Assembly: GCF_003148495.1 (NCBI RefSeq) | Contig: NZ_QGGH01000014.1 | Span: 62,001 to 126,000, forward strand | Source of the DNA: Mesorhizobium loti | GTDB taxonomy: Bacteria > Pseudomonadota > Alphaproteobacteria > Rhizobiales > Rhizobiaceae | Direction of reading: 5' to 3' | DNA: 64,000 nucleotides | In this document: one piece after another, positions 9,744-19,334 of the stretch | Layout of the letters: each line of letters starts with the position of its first letter | Numbering within the stretch: position 1 is the stretch's first letter | The notes under the pieces: model-generated | Seen by the model: the letters and a program-made list of their open reading frames with translations, nothing else | What the model was told of the DNA's origin: nothing | Database searches by the model: none | Program-made: the position numbers and the translations under genes

Positions 9744-10952
9744 TCAGCGTGCCGGCCTTCGCAGGCCGCCGGCCAGTGCCGCGAAACCGCTGCCGGGACG
9801 AAGTCCCTCGCGCATGAAAAAGGCGCGAAGCGGCGCGAAGCCACCGAGCGCGCCGAGCCCGGCAACGCGGGCCATCTGCGCCGGCAGCATGTCGGATAGC
9901 AGCGACATGTTGAGCAGGGTGACCGCGCTGCTGCGCGCCAGAATATCGGGCCGACGCTTGAAGTCATAGGCTGCCAAGGCCTTGGCGGCGCCGGGATCGC
10001 TCCGATTTTCACAAGCGATTCCAATCAGATCGTCGACATCCCTGATGCCGAGATTGAGGCCTTGCGCGCCGATCGGCGGAAACACATGGGCGGCTTCGCC
10101 GACCAACGCCACACGGTCTCGCGCGAAACGCAGCGGCGTCACCGCCGAAAGCGGATAGATCTGCCGGCCCGGCTCGATCGTCACCCGGCCCAGCATCGAC
10201 TGCATCTGCTGTTCGACCCGCATCGAAAGCGTCGCATCGTCCAATGCGGCGAGTTCGGTCGCGGTCTCGGGCCTCACCACCCAAACCAGGCTCGAGCGAT
10301 TGCCGGGAAGGGGAACCTGCGTGAACGGGCCGGTTTCGGTGTGGAATTCCGTCGAGGTGAAGGCGTGGTCGCTGCTGTGGCGGAAATTGAGGACAAAAGC
10401 CGCCTGCGGATAGGAGCGAGCCGAGGTCGAGATGCCGGCTGCCTGGCGCGCCGGCGACAAGCGTCCGTCCGCGGCGACCGCCAGCGATGCATCCACCGAG
10501 CTGCCGTCGCTCAGGACGGCACGGACGTGCTCGGCATCGAGGTGCCAGGTCGCCACCATCGACTTCAGCCATTCGATGCCGGCATGCGCGGCAACCTTGC
10601 TGGCGAGTGCCGGATTGAGCACGCTGTTGGGCAGGTTCAGCCCGAACTGGTCCTCATCGATCTCGCTTGCGCGAAAGGTGACGACCGGGCTGCGGATCAA
10701 CCGGCTGGTCGCGTCGACGATGCGCATGACTTTCAGGGGCGCCGCCTTGGGCTTGATGTCTTCGAGCACGCCCAGCCGCTCAAGCACTTTCAAGGCGGGG
10801 TTCATCAGGGCCGTGGTGCGGCCATCGGGGGCAGTAGCCTCCGGCCCGACCAGCGTCACCGGGAAACCTGCGGCGGCAAAACCGAGCGCCGCGATCAGTC
10901 CTGCCGGCCCCGTGCCAGCAACCAGTATCCGCGCAGTTTGCTCATGCTCCAA
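9744..10952 (-). CDS. FAD-dependent hydroxylase, UbiH/UbiF/COQ6 family
   Basis: A 402-residue flavoprotein monooxygenase. The dinucleotide-binding GTGPAG motif is at about 13-18, the middle DG motif reads VAADGR, and the FAD-ribityl motif (GEAAH, then PIGAQGLN) is near 300. These define the ring hydroxylases of ubiquinone biosynthesis. The start is TTG with GGAAG upstream. The protein acts at the inner face of the membrane. Which ring position it hydroxylates (UbiH, UbiF, UbiI or the bifunctional alphaproteobacterial UbiL/UbiM types) cannot be settled here. Confidence 0.87.
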   Translation of the reverse strand: MEHEQTARILVAGTGPAGLIAALGFAAAGFPVTLVGPEATAPDGRTTALMNPALKVLERLGVLEDIKPKAAPLKVMRIVDATSRLIRSPVVTFRASEIDEDQFGLNLPNSVLNPALASKVAAHAGIEWLKSMVATWHLDAEHVRAVLSDGSSVDASLAVAADGRLSPARQAAGISTSARSYPQAAFVLNFRHSSDHAFTSTEFHTETGPFTQVPLPGNRSSLVWVVRPETATELAALDDATLSMRVEQQMQSMLGRVTIEPGRQIYPLSAVTPLRFARDRVALVGEAAHVFPPIGAQGLNLGIRDVDDLIGIACENRSDPGAAKALAAYDFKRRPDILARSSAVTLLNMSLLSDMLPAQMARVAGLGALGGFAPLRAFFMREGLRPGSGFAALAGGLRRPAR

Positions 10953-11022
10953 GATCGGCTTCCGGCTTGCAGTGCGAGGCGGTCTACCCGACCCGCCGTT
11001 CGATAAGCATATAGGTCAGATC

Positions 11023-11961
11023 ATGCCGCTTGATCAACGCGGCGATTCGGCCCATTCGAATGACATGACCGGCCAGCAAGACGACTTCAGCCATCTCGAC
11101 CGCGCCGGCCGCGCCATGGCGAACATCGCACGAAATCCTCGCGTCACGGTAAACGTCGTTGTCGGCGCCTGTATCTTGCTTGCCTGGCTGTCTCTTGCCG
11201 CGATGGCAATCCGCAGCGCTGAAGGCAGGATTGCAGGCGTCAGCACCCCTGGCGACACGATCCTGCGCAATCTGCCGCGATTGCCGCTGCCCGATTTCCT
11301 GGAACGGTTCTTTGCGCTCTGCCTCTCGCCGGTGCCTCTGGACGCAAGTCTCGGCCTGCAGGTCGGCGCGCTCGTTTTCATGTGGTTCCTGATGGCGATC
11401 GCAACGATGCTGCCTTCGGCCGCGCCGATGATCCGCACCTATTGCGAAATCGCCGAGACGGCTCGCATCAAGGGCGAACCAGTCGTCCATCCGCTGGTGC
11501 TGGTCGCTGGTTACCTCAGCGTCTGGCTCGCTGCCTCAGTGATGTTCGCGGCGCTGACCCTGGCCGCCCATGCATTCGCCGCTTCAGGCGAGATGCTCGA
11601 CCCGGTCGTCGGCGCTGCCGGTGCGCTCGCTCTGCTGGTCGCCGGCCTCTATCAGTTCAGTGGCCTGAAGGAAGCCTGCCTGAAGAAATGCAAGAACCCG
11701 TTCTCGATCCTTTTCGCGAACTGGAGCGCCAGGCCGGCCAGCATCTTCCGGCTTGGCATCACGCAAGGCCTGTGGTGCCTCGGCTGCTGCTGGGCGTTAA
11801 TGCTGGTGATGTTCGCCGTCGGCGTCATGAACGTCTTCTGGATGGCGCTGATCGGGCTGTTCACCCTGATCGAAAAACAAACGGCCAGCAGGGTTCCAAC
11901 CCGGCTGGCCGGTGCGATACTGCTTGTCTGGGCAGCCGCGCTGCTAGTAGTCTCGCTGTGA
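11023..11961 (+). CDS. DUF2182 integral membrane protein
   Basis: A 312-residue protein with about six membrane helices and a central MWFLMAIATMLPS-type segment typical of DUF2182 (COG5486, predicted metal-binding membrane proteins). The start at 11023 is the first ATG after the divergent hydroxylase, but 11065 and 11118 are possible. The stop is 14 bp before a DUF1326 gene; DUF2182 and DUF1326 are commonly paired, so they probably work together at the membrane on an unknown substrate. Confidence 0.8.
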   Translation: MPLDQRGDSAHSNDMTGQQDDFSHLDRAGRAMANIARNPRVTVNVVVGACILLAWLSLAAMAIRSAEGRIAGVSTPGDTILRNLPRLPLPDFLERFFALCLSPVPLDASLGLQVGALVFMWFLMAIATMLPSAAPMIRTYCEIAETARIKGEPVVHPLVLVAGYLSVWLAASVMFAALTLAAHAFAASGEMLDPVVGAAGALALLVAGLYQFSGLKEACLKKCKNPFSILFANWSARPASIFRLGITQGLWCLGCCWALMLVMFAVGVMNVFWMALIGLFTLIEKQTASRVPTRLAGAILLVWAAALLVVSL

Positions 11962-11975
11962 GTGGGGGAAAATCG

Positions 11976-12590
11976 ATGGCAGATCATAACTGGGCAATGA
12001 AGGGAGAGCTTGTACTCTCCTGCAATTGCACGGTTTTTTGCCCTTGCGTGCTGTCCCTCGGCAACCATCCGCCAACCGAAGGCTATTGCCAGACCTGGGC
12101 CGGGTTTCGCATCGATGCCGGCCATTTCGGCGACGTCGACCTGTCCAATCTCAATCTTGGGCTGGTCATGGAAATCCCCGGTTACATGAGCCGCGGCAAC
12201 TGGACCGCCGGCCTGTTCATCGACAAGCGCGCCTCGGTCTACGCGGTCAAGGCGCTGACGAAGATCTTCACCGGCAAGGCAGGCGGAACCACATCGCTGC
12301 TCTCCATCCTGGTCGGCAAATTCCTCGGCGTCGAGCAGGTGCCGATTACCTATGAGACGCGTGACAAGACGCGCATCTTCCAGATACCGAAGATCATCGA
12401 CGGGGCGGTGACACCCATCCCCGGCAAGGACCGCGACAAGGATACGGTGATCAGCAATTCTGAATACTGGATCGCGCCGGAGATCATCGTGGCCAGGTCC
12501 GACAAAAGCAAGATGCGGGCTTTCGGCCGCAACTGGAATTTCGCCGGCCGTTCGGCCGAAATCTGCAAGCTGGATTGGCGGGGCCCGTGA
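11976..12590 (+). CDS. DUF1326 domain protein
   Basis: A 204-residue soluble protein. The N-terminal segment has a C-x-C-x4-C-x-C cysteine cluster (SCNCTVFCPC) that could bind metal, followed by the conserved DUF1326 body. GGGGG lies nine bases before the ATG. It is 14 bp from the DUF2182 gene and its stop overlaps the GTG start of pcs by four bases (GTGA), so all three are translationally linked. Function is unknown. Confidence 0.82.
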   Translation: MADHNWAMKGELVLSCNCTVFCPCVLSLGNHPPTEGYCQTWAGFRIDAGHFGDVDLSNLNLGLVMEIPGYMSRGNWTAGLFIDKRASVYAVKALTKIFTGKAGGTTSLLSILVGKFLGVEQVPITYETRDKTRIFQIPKIIDGAVTPIPGKDRDKDTVISNSEYWIAPEIIVARSDKSKMRAFGRNWNFAGRSAEICKLDWRGP

Positions 12591-13405
12591 GCAAGAACAC
12601 AACGGCCAGAAAAGCCGCCAAGAAGATCACGGACCGGATTCCGCGGCCGAAGAAGAAAGTCACCTGGCCGCAGGCAAGGGCGTTCTCCGTCCATCTCTTG
12701 ACCGCATCAGGCTCGTTCCTGGCCTTCCTGTCGCTGGTGGCGGCAAGCGAAGAGCGCTGGACGGCGATGTTCTGGTGGCTCGGGCTGGCGCTGTTCGTCG
12801 ACGGCATCGACGGGCCGATCGCGCGCAAGCTCGAGGTCAAGGAGATCCTGCCGACCTGGTCGGGCGAACTGCTCGACAACATCATCGACTACGTGACCTA
12901 TGTGCTGATCCCGGCCTTCGCGCTCTATCAGCGCGGCTTCATGGGCGAAGGCCTGTCGTTCCTGTCGGCGGCGATCATCGTCGTCTCCAGCGCCATCTAC
13001 TATGCCGATACCGGCATGAAGACGAAGGAGAATTTCTTCAAGGGATTCCCGGTGGTCTGGAACATGGTGGTGTTCACGCTGTTCGTCATCGAGCCCGGAC
13101 AGTGGGTTTCGTTCGCGGTGGTGGTGGCGGCCGGCATTCTGACTTTCGTGCCGATCAACTTCATCCATCCGGTGCGTGTGGTGCGGCTGCGGCGCATCAA
13201 TCTTGCGATGACCCTTTTGTGGTGCGCTTTCGGCGCGCTTGCCCTGGCGCAGGCGGCACTTGCCGCCTTCTATGATCAGATCGGCGTGCTGGGCGAACAG
13301 GTCGGCACCTTCACCAAGATCGGCATCACCATCACCGGGCTCTACCTTGCCTGCATCGGTGGCGTCATGCAGTTCTTTCCCAACCTCGGTGCCAAAAAGG
13401 CCTGA
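12587..13405 (+). CDS. pcs: Phosphatidylcholine synthase
   Basis: A 272-residue membrane enzyme that condenses choline with CDP-diacylglycerol to give phosphatidylcholine and CMP. The CDP-alcohol phosphotransferase motif is complete: DGIDGPIAR, twelve residues, then G-x3-D-x3-D (about 71-100). About eight membrane helices follow. The GTG at 12587 overlaps the preceding stop as GTGA; an upstream TTG at 12575 is less likely. Pcs is the hallmark choline-dependent route of rhizobia and relatives and supports the taxonomic call. Confidence 0.93.
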   Translation: MSKNTTARKAAKKITDRIPRPKKKVTWPQARAFSVHLLTASGSFLAFLSLVAASEERWTAMFWWLGLALFVDGIDGPIARKLEVKEILPTWSGELLDNIIDYVTYVLIPAFALYQRGFMGEGLSFLSAAIIVVSSAIYYADTGMKTKENFFKGFPVVWNMVVFTLFVIEPGQWVSFAVVVAAGILTFVPINFIHPVRVVRLRRINLAMTLLWCAFGALALAQAALAAFYDQIGVLGEQVGTFTKIGITITGLYLACIGGVMQFFPNLGAKKA

Positions 13406-13434
13406 TCAGCCACTTTTCTCAAGGAAGCCTAACG

Positions 13435-14412
13435 ATGTCCAAAGCGATCCGTATCCACGCCCATGGCGGCCCGGAAGTCCTGACCTATGAGGACACAGAT
13501 CCCGGCCAGCCGGGATCGGGGCAGATCCTGATCCGGCACACGGCGATCGGCCTCAATTTCATCGATGTCTATCATCGCACGGGCCTTTATCCGCCGCCCG
13601 GCGGGTTCCCGCTTGTGCCAGGCAGCGAAGCCGCCGGCGTGGTGCTGGAGGTGGGCCAGGACGTCGACTGGCTGAAGCAGGGCGATCGCATCGCCTATGC
13701 CGTGACGACAGGGGCTTACGCGCAAAAGCGCGTCATCGATGCCAGCCGCGTCGTCAAGGTTCCAGATGGCATCAGCGACGAACAGGCCGCCGCGATGATG
13801 CTGAAAGGCATGACATCAGAATATCTGCTGCGCCGGACATTCAAGGTGAAAGCCGGCGACACGATCCTGTTCCATGCCGCGGCCGGCGGCGTCGGGCTGA
13901 TCCTCGGCCAATGGGCGAAACATCTCGGAGCGACCGTCATCGGCACCGCCAGTTCGTCCGACAAGATCGAACTCGCCAAGGTGCACGGCTTCGACCACGT
14001 CATCAACTACAAGGAACAGGATTTCGTCGCCGGCGTCGCCGCCATCACCGGCGGCAGGAAGTGCGATGTCGTCTACGATTCGGTCGGCAACGACACGTTT
14101 CCGGCTTCACTCGACTGCCTGAGGCCGCTTGGCATGTTCGTCAGCTTCGGCCAGTCCTCCGGACCGATCCCGCCGTTCAGCATGTCGTTGCTGGCGCAGA
14201 AGGGCTCGTTGTTCGCAACCCGGCCGACGCTGTTCGTCTACAATGCAAAGCGCGAGGACCTCGAGGCGTCCGCCGCTGCCTTGTTCGAAGTCGTGCTCAG
14301 TGGCGCCGTCAAGATCAAGATCAACCAGCGCTATGCGCTCAAGGACGCCGGCAAGGCGCATTCCGACCTCGAGGGCCGCAGGACTACAGGGACGACCATT
14401 CTCATCCCTTAG
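13435..14412 (+). CDS. qor: NADPH:quinone oxidoreductase (zeta-crystallin type)
   Basis: A 325-residue zinc-independent medium-chain dehydrogenase/reductase. It has the N-terminal GroES-like domain (NFIDVYHRTGLY, the quinone-reductase signature) and a Rossmann domain with HAAAGGVG near residue 145-152. It reduces quinones with NADPH by one electron. It follows pcs by 29 bp with AAGGAAG before the ATG, so it may be the last gene of that operon. Confidence 0.9.
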   Translation: MSKAIRIHAHGGPEVLTYEDTDPGQPGSGQILIRHTAIGLNFIDVYHRTGLYPPPGGFPLVPGSEAAGVVLEVGQDVDWLKQGDRIAYAVTTGAYAQKRVIDASRVVKVPDGISDEQAAAMMLKGMTSEYLLRRTFKVKAGDTILFHAAAGGVGLILGQWAKHLGATVIGTASSSDKIELAKVHGFDHVINYKEQDFVAGVAAITGGRKCDVVYDSVGNDTFPASLDCLRPLGMFVSFGQSSGPIPPFSMSLLAQKGSLFATRPTLFVYNAKREDLEASAAALFEVVLSGAVKIKINQRYALKDAGKAHSDLEGRRTTGTTILIP

Positions 14413-14435
14413 TCCGTTCTGCCTTGCTAATCCTT

Positions 14436-14547
14436 GAATTTCCGCTGAAATTCTTGAAGCTCTTTCAAGACGCGTGCCGCTTTCCGATGAGAGCCGGCCG
14501 CGCCTACCATGCTTGCGGGAACACAGAACATATCTGGCTAACCAGAT
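14436..14547 (+). promoter_or_regulatory. Three short dyads before the nucleoside ABC operon
   Basis: Perfect dyads are GAATTTC-CGCT-GAAATTC (14436-14453), CTTGAA-GCTCT-TTCAAG (14453-14469) and ATCTGG-CTAA-CCAGAT (14532-14547). The last ends two bases before the likely ribosome site of the ATPase gene. They may be operator sites or leader hairpins; the regulator is unknown. Confidence 0.4.
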
Positions 14548-14557
14548 GGGAGGCACT

Positions 14558-16123
14558 GTGAGTGCAAATCAGGACGGCACGAACCTGCTCGAGGTCCGTG
14601 GCCTCACCAAGATATTCGGCACGCTGACGGCGTGCGATCATATCGATCTCGACATCGCCAGAGGTGAAATCCAAGCCTTGCTCGGCGAAAACGGCGCCGG
14701 CAAGTCGACGCTGGTCAAGATGCTGTTCGGCTCGCTGGAGCCCAATGCCGGCGAGATCTTCTGGAACGGCCAGGCCGTCAGGATTTCCAGCCCCGGCGTC
14801 GCGAAAAAACTCGGCATCGGCATGGTGTTCCAGCATTTCTCGCTGTTCGAAGCGCTGACCGCGGCCGAAAACATCGCGCTGTCGCTGGACGACGGTTCGC
14901 CGATCAGCAGCATCGCGGCGAAGGCGAGAGCGCTTTCCTTCAGCTATGGCCTGCCGCTCGATCCTGAATCGCTGGTCGGCGACCTGTCGGTGGGCGAGCG
15001 CCAGCGCATCGAGATCATCCGCTGCCTGCTGCAGACGCCACAGCTCATCATCCTCGACGAACCGACCTCGGTGCTGACGCCGCAGGAAGCCGACAAGCTG
15101 TTCGAGACGCTGGAGCGTCTGCGTTCGGAGGGCAAATCCATCCTCTACATCTCGCACCGGCTCGAAGAGGTCAAACGCATCTGCGACCGCGCCACCGTGC
15201 TGCGCCACGGCAAGGTCGTCGGCCACTGCAACCCGCGTGAGGAAACAGCCTCTTCGCTGGCCCGCATGATGGTCGGCAACGAGGTGCAGGCCGTGGTGCG
15301 CGCACCGGTCGAGGGCATCGCCACGGCGCAACCGCTGCTCGAAATCCGCAACCTCAGCCGCAAGCCGGCAACGCCGTTCTCGATCCCGCTCAAGGGCATC
15401 AACCTGAATGTCCGGGCCGGCGAGGTGATCGGCATCGCGGGCGTCGCCGGCAACGGCCAGGGCGAGTTCTTTGAATGCGTCTCCGGCGAGGTGTTGCAGC
15501 AGGATGCCGCCTCGGTGCGCATCCGCGGCAAGGACGCAGGTGGCCTCACCATCACCGGACGGCGCCTGCTGGGTGCCGCCTTCGTGCCAGAGGAACGCCT
15601 CGGCCACGGTGCCGCGCCGCGCATGAAGCTTTCCGAGAACCTGCTGCTGTCGCGCCATGCAACCGACGGCAAGGCGTTTGTCGGCACTGGGGGAATGGTC
15701 AAGAGCGCCGCCATCTACGCCGCCGCCCAACGCATCATCGAGGCGATGGATGTGCGCAAGAGCGCGCCGGATCCTGAAGCAGCAGCCCTTTCGGGCGGCA
15801 ATCTGCAGAAATTCATCGTCGGCCGCGAACTCGATCGCCGGCCAAGTGTCTTGGTGGTGAACCAGCCGACCTGGGGTGTCGATGCGGGCGCCGCCGCCCA
15901 CATCCGCCAGGCGCTGATCGAGTTGTCGCGCAGCGGATCGGCGGTGCTGGTGATCAGCCAGGATCTCGACGAGCTGTTCGAGATATCGGATGCGATCGCC
16001 GTCATGCACAATGGCGTGCTGTCGAAGCCGATGCCGATCGCCGAGGCCACCTTCGAGAAGGTCGGTTTGCTGATGGGTGGCGCCGAACCCGGTCACGCCG
16101 AACACACGCTGGAGACGGCATGA
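14558..16123 (+). CDS. ABC importer ATPase, two NBDs (nucleoside/simple-sugar type)
   Basis: A 521-residue protein with two nucleotide-binding domains. Domain 1 has GENGAGKST (about 43-51), a LSVGERQ signature and ILDEPTS. Domain 2 begins about residue 265, has the degenerate P-loop GVAGNGQGE and a LSGGNLQK signature. This asymmetry is typical of the simple-sugar/BMP transporters. GTG at 14558 is chosen because GGGAGG lies upstream; the ATG at 14546 lacks a ribosome site. It is the first gene of a four-gene set (ATPase, permease, permease, binding protein), each overlapping or close. Confidence 0.88.
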   Translation: MSANQDGTNLLEVRGLTKIFGTLTACDHIDLDIARGEIQALLGENGAGKSTLVKMLFGSLEPNAGEIFWNGQAVRISSPGVAKKLGIGMVFQHFSLFEALTAAENIALSLDDGSPISSIAAKARALSFSYGLPLDPESLVGDLSVGERQRIEIIRCLLQTPQLIILDEPTSVLTPQEADKLFETLERLRSEGKSILYISHRLEEVKRICDRATVLRHGKVVGHCNPREETASSLARMMVGNEVQAVVRAPVEGIATAQPLLEIRNLSRKPATPFSIPLKGINLNVRAGEVIGIAGVAGNGQGEFFECVSGEVLQQDAASVRIRGKDAGGLTITGRRLLGAAFVPEERLGHGAAPRMKLSENLLLSRHATDGKAFVGTGGMVKSAAIYAAAQRIIEAMDVRKSAPDPEAAALSGGNLQKFIVGRELDRRPSVLVVNQPTWGVDAGAAAHIRQALIELSRSGSAVLVISQDLDELFEISDAIAVMHNGVLSKPMPIAEATFEKVGLLMGGAEPGHAEHTLETA

Positions 16124-17250
16124 TGCGCCTCGAACTCGTCAAACGCCCGCAGCGCTCCGCGCTGTTTTCGGCCCTGTCGCCGTTCATCGCCTTCGCGCTG
16201 ACGATCATCGCCGGTGCTATCATGTTCGCGCTGCTCGGCGTCAATCCGCTGACCGCGTTCAATATCTATTTCATCGAACCGATCAGCCAGGTCTGGCAGT
16301 TGCATGAGCTGGCGATCAAGGCAGCGCCGCTCATCCTGATCGCCGTTGGCCTGTCGGTCTGCTACAAGGCCAACATCTGGAACATCGGCGCCGAAGGCCA
16401 GTTCATCCTGGGTGGCATTGTCGGCTCGATCATTCCGGTGCTGTTTCCGCAGTTCGAAGGCCCGCTGGTGCTGCCGCTGATGCTTTTGCTCGGCATGGTC
16501 GGCGGTGCCGCCTATGCGGCTATCCCGGCCTTGCTCAAGACGCGCTTCGGCACCAACGAGATCCTGACCAGCTTGATGCTGGTCTATGTCGCCCAATTGT
16601 TCCTCGACTGGCTGGTGCGCGGCCCATGGCGCGATCCGCAGGGCCATGGCTTCCCACAGACGATCCAGTTCGGCGACTCGGCCGTGTTGCCGGAACTTAT
16701 GCCGGATGCCGGGCGGGCGAACTGGGGATTTGTCTTCGCGCTGGTCGCCGCAGTGCTGGTCTGGATCCTGATGAGCCGCATGCTGAAAGGTTTTGAGGTG
16801 CGCGTACTGGGCTCAAGCCCGCGGGCAGGGCGCTTCGCCGGCTTCGGCCTCAACCGGATGGTGTTCTTCGCCTTCCTGCTGTCGGGTGCGCTCGCCGGCC
16901 TGGCCGGCATCTCGGAAGTCTCCGGCGCCATCGGCCAGTTGCAGCCCGTCATCTCGCCCGGCTACGGTTTCACCGCCATCATCGTGGCCTTCCTTGGCCG
17001 CCTCAACCCAATCGGCATCGTCGCCGCCGGTCTGGTGCTGGCGCTGACCTATCTCGGCGGCGAAGCGGTGCAGAGCGCGCTCGGCATTTCCGACAAGGTG
17101 GCGCGGGTGTTCCAGGGCATGCTTTTGTTCTTCGTGCTCGGCTGCGACACGCTCATCCACTACCGCATTCGCCTGATCGGCCTGGCGCTGACCAAACCGC
17201 AGGATGCCGCGAAACTCGAAGCCGCGCCAAAGTTGAAGGAAGCCCGTTGA
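16120..17250 (+). CDS. ABC importer permease 1 (BMP/nucleoside type)
   Basis: A 376-residue permease with about nine to ten membrane helices and the conserved NIWNIGAEGQ and GFTAIIVAFLGR loops of the branched-chain/simple-sugar permease family (BPD_transp_2). The ATG overlaps the ATPase stop (ATGA). It pairs with the following permease as a heterodimer in the inner membrane. Confidence 0.88.
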   Translation: MMRLELVKRPQRSALFSALSPFIAFALTIIAGAIMFALLGVNPLTAFNIYFIEPISQVWQLHELAIKAAPLILIAVGLSVCYKANIWNIGAEGQFILGGIVGSIIPVLFPQFEGPLVLPLMLLLGMVGGAAYAAIPALLKTRFGTNEILTSLMLVYVAQLFLDWLVRGPWRDPQGHGFPQTIQFGDSAVLPELMPDAGRANWGFVFALVAAVLVWILMSRMLKGFEVRVLGSSPRAGRFAGFGLNRMVFFAFLLSGALAGLAGISEVSGAIGQLQPVISPGYGFTAIIVAFLGRLNPIGIVAAGLVLALTYLGGEAVQSALGISDKVARVFQGMLLFFVLGCDTLIHYRIRLIGLALTKPQDAAKLEAAPKLKEAR

Positions 17251-18170
17251 TGGACATCACCGTAAACATCCTTCTGACCATCGCCACGGCGGCAACGCCG
17301 CTGCTGATCGCGGCGATCGGCGAACTGGTCGTCGAGCGCTCCGGCGTGCTCAATCTCGGCGTCGAAGGCATGATGATCATGGGCGCCGTAGGCGGCTTCG
17401 GCGCCAGCTATCTCACGGGCTCGCCCTGGATCGGCCTCCTGGCGGCCATCGCCATGGGCGCGGTGTTCTCGCTGCTGTTTGCCGTCATGACGCTGTCGCT
17501 GGCCACCAACCAGGTCGCGACCGGGCTGTCGCTGACGCTGCTCGGTCTCGGCCTATCCGGCATGATGGGCACCAGCTTCGTCGGCCAGCCCGGCGAACGG
17601 CTGCCCAACATCGACATCCCTGGCCTGACCTCGATCCCGGTGATCGGCAGATTGCTGTTCGGCCAGGATCCGATCTTCTACATCTCAATTGCCCTGACCG
17701 CTGCCGTCATGTGGTTCCTGTTCAAGACCCGTACCGGGCTGACGCTGCGCTCGATCGGCGACAGCCATACGTCGGCGCATGCGCTCGGCATCAAGGTCAT
17801 CCGCTACCGTTATCTCGCGGTCATCTTCGGCGGCGCCTGTGCCGGCCTCGCCGGCGGCCACCTGTCGCTGGTCTACACGCCGCAATGGGTGGAGAACATG
17901 AGTGCCGGCCGCGGCTGGATCGCGCTAGCGCTGGTCGTGTTTGCCTCGTGGCGGCCATGGCGGGTGCTGGCCGGCGCCTACATCTTCGGCGCGGTGTGGA
18001 TCGGACAGCTTCATGCACAGGCTTTTGGCATTCCAGTGCCTTCACAGTTCCTTTCTTCGCTGCCCTATCTGGCAACCGTCGTGGTTCTCGTTCTAATCTC
18101 GCGCAACAAGCGTCTGACGATGATGAACACGCCGGCTTCCTTGGGGCAGCCATTCGTTCCGGATCGTTGA
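17250..18170 (+). CDS. ABC importer permease 2 (BMP/nucleoside type)
   Basis: A 306-residue permease, about eight to nine helices, with the loop NLGVEGMM that aligns with the NIGAEGQ loop of its partner. The start ATG at 17250 shares its A with the preceding TGA, so the two permeases are translationally coupled. A TTG at 17247 is a weaker alternative. Confidence 0.88.
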   Translation: MDITVNILLTIATAATPLLIAAIGELVVERSGVLNLGVEGMMIMGAVGGFGASYLTGSPWIGLLAAIAMGAVFSLLFAVMTLSLATNQVATGLSLTLLGLGLSGMMGTSFVGQPGERLPNIDIPGLTSIPVIGRLLFGQDPIFYISIALTAAVMWFLFKTRTGLTLRSIGDSHTSAHALGIKVIRYRYLAVIFGGACAGLAGGHLSLVYTPQWVENMSAGRGWIALALVVFASWRPWRVLAGAYIFGAVWIGQLHAQAFGIPVPSQFLSSLPYLATVVVLVLISRNKRLTMMNTPASLGQPFVPDR

Positions 18171-18220
18171 CAACAAAAACAAACGGGAAGCTCCAAGGCT
18201 TAACTCAGAGAGGTAACACA

Positions 18221-19288
18221 ATGAAAAAACTGCTTATTGCCCTGATGACCACGACCGCCGCCCTATCGCTGGCGGCAACCGCCGAGGCTGCGGACAAGCT
18301 GAAGGCCTGCTGGGTCTATACCGGCCCGATCGGCGATTTCGGCTATTCCTATCAGCACGATCAGGGCCGTCTCGAGGTGGAGAAGGCGCTCGGCGACAAG
18401 GTCGAGACCGCCTATCTCGAAAACGTCTCCGAAGGCCCCGACGCCGACCGCGCTTTTGAGCGTCTGGCGCGCGAAGGCTGCAAGATCATCTTCGGTACAT
18501 CCTTTGGCTTCATGGACCCGGAAGTGAAGGTCGCCAAGAAATTCCCAAAGGTGATGTTCGAGCACGCAACCGGCTACAAGACATCAGACAATCTCGGCAT
18601 CTACAATGCGCGTTTCTATGAAGGCCGCTATGTGCTCGGCCAGATCGCCGCAAAAGAATCGAAGGCCGGCGTTGCCGGCTACATCGTTTCCTTCCCGATC
18701 CCCGAAGTGGTGATGGGCATCAACTCCTTCATGCTCGGTGCACAGTCGATCAACCCGAACTTCAAGGCCAAGATCGTCTGGGTGAACTCGTGGTTCGATC
18801 CGGGCAAGGAAGCCGACGCCGCCAAGGCGCTGTTCGACCAAGGCGCCGACATCATCGTCCAGCACACCGATTCGACCGCTGCCCTGCAGGTGGCGGAAGA
18901 GCGCAAGCTGCACGGCTTCGGCCAGTCCTCCGACATGATCAAGTTCGCGCCGAACGCGCAGCTGACCTCACTTACCGACGAATGGGGTCCCTACTACATC
19001 AGCCGGGTCCAGGCAGCCCTCGACGGCACCTGGAAGCCGGACAATGTCTGGCTTGGTATCAAGGACGGCGCGGTCAAGCTCGCCCCCTTCACCAACATGC
19101 CCGACGATGTGAAGGCGATGGCTGAGGCGACCGAAAAGAAGATCGCCGGCGGCTGGAACCCCTTCACCGGACCGGTTGCCAAGCAGGACGGCACGCCTTG
19201 GCTGAAGGATGGCGAAGTCGCCGACGACGGCACGCTGCTCGGCATGAACTTCTATGTGAAGGGCGTCGACGACAAGCTGCCGCAGTAA
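18221..19288 (+). CDS. BMP-family periplasmic binding protein (nucleoside-type)
   Basis: A 355-residue binding protein of the basic membrane protein/PnrA family, with a signal peptide (cleavage near AEA-A, residue 23). Members bind purine nucleosides in spirochaetes and Gram-positives; in Proteobacteria relatives are placed near purine catabolism genes, none of which lies here. Ribosome site AGAGAGG before the ATG. It closes the operon and is followed by a terminator. Confidence 0.88.
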   Translation: MKKLLIALMTTTAALSLAATAEAADKLKACWVYTGPIGDFGYSYQHDQGRLEVEKALGDKVETAYLENVSEGPDADRAFERLAREGCKIIFGTSFGFMDPEVKVAKKFPKVMFEHATGYKTSDNLGIYNARFYEGRYVLGQIAAKESKAGVAGYIVSFPIPEVVMGINSFMLGAQSINPNFKAKIVWVNSWFDPGKEADAAKALFDQGADIIVQHTDSTAALQVAEERKLHGFGQSSDMIKFAPNAQLTSLTDEWGPYYISRVQAALDGTWKPDNVWLGIKDGAVKLAPFTNMPDDVKAMAEATEKKIAGGWNPFTGPVAKQDGTPWLKDGEVADDGTLLGMNFYVKGVDDKLPQ

Positions 19289-19309
19289 GCAGCCCAAGAT
19301 ATCAATGAA

Positions 19310-19334
19310 GAGGGCGCCGCGAGGCGCCCTTTTC
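19310..19334 (+). terminator. Intrinsic terminator after the nucleoside ABC operon
   Basis: Arms GGGCGCC and GGCGCCC around CGCGA, followed by five T. It ends the four-gene operon. Confidence 0.85.

Noticed and set aside
14504..16105. A 533-codon minus-strand frame
   Set aside because: Antisense to the double ABC ATPase and without domain or ribosome site.
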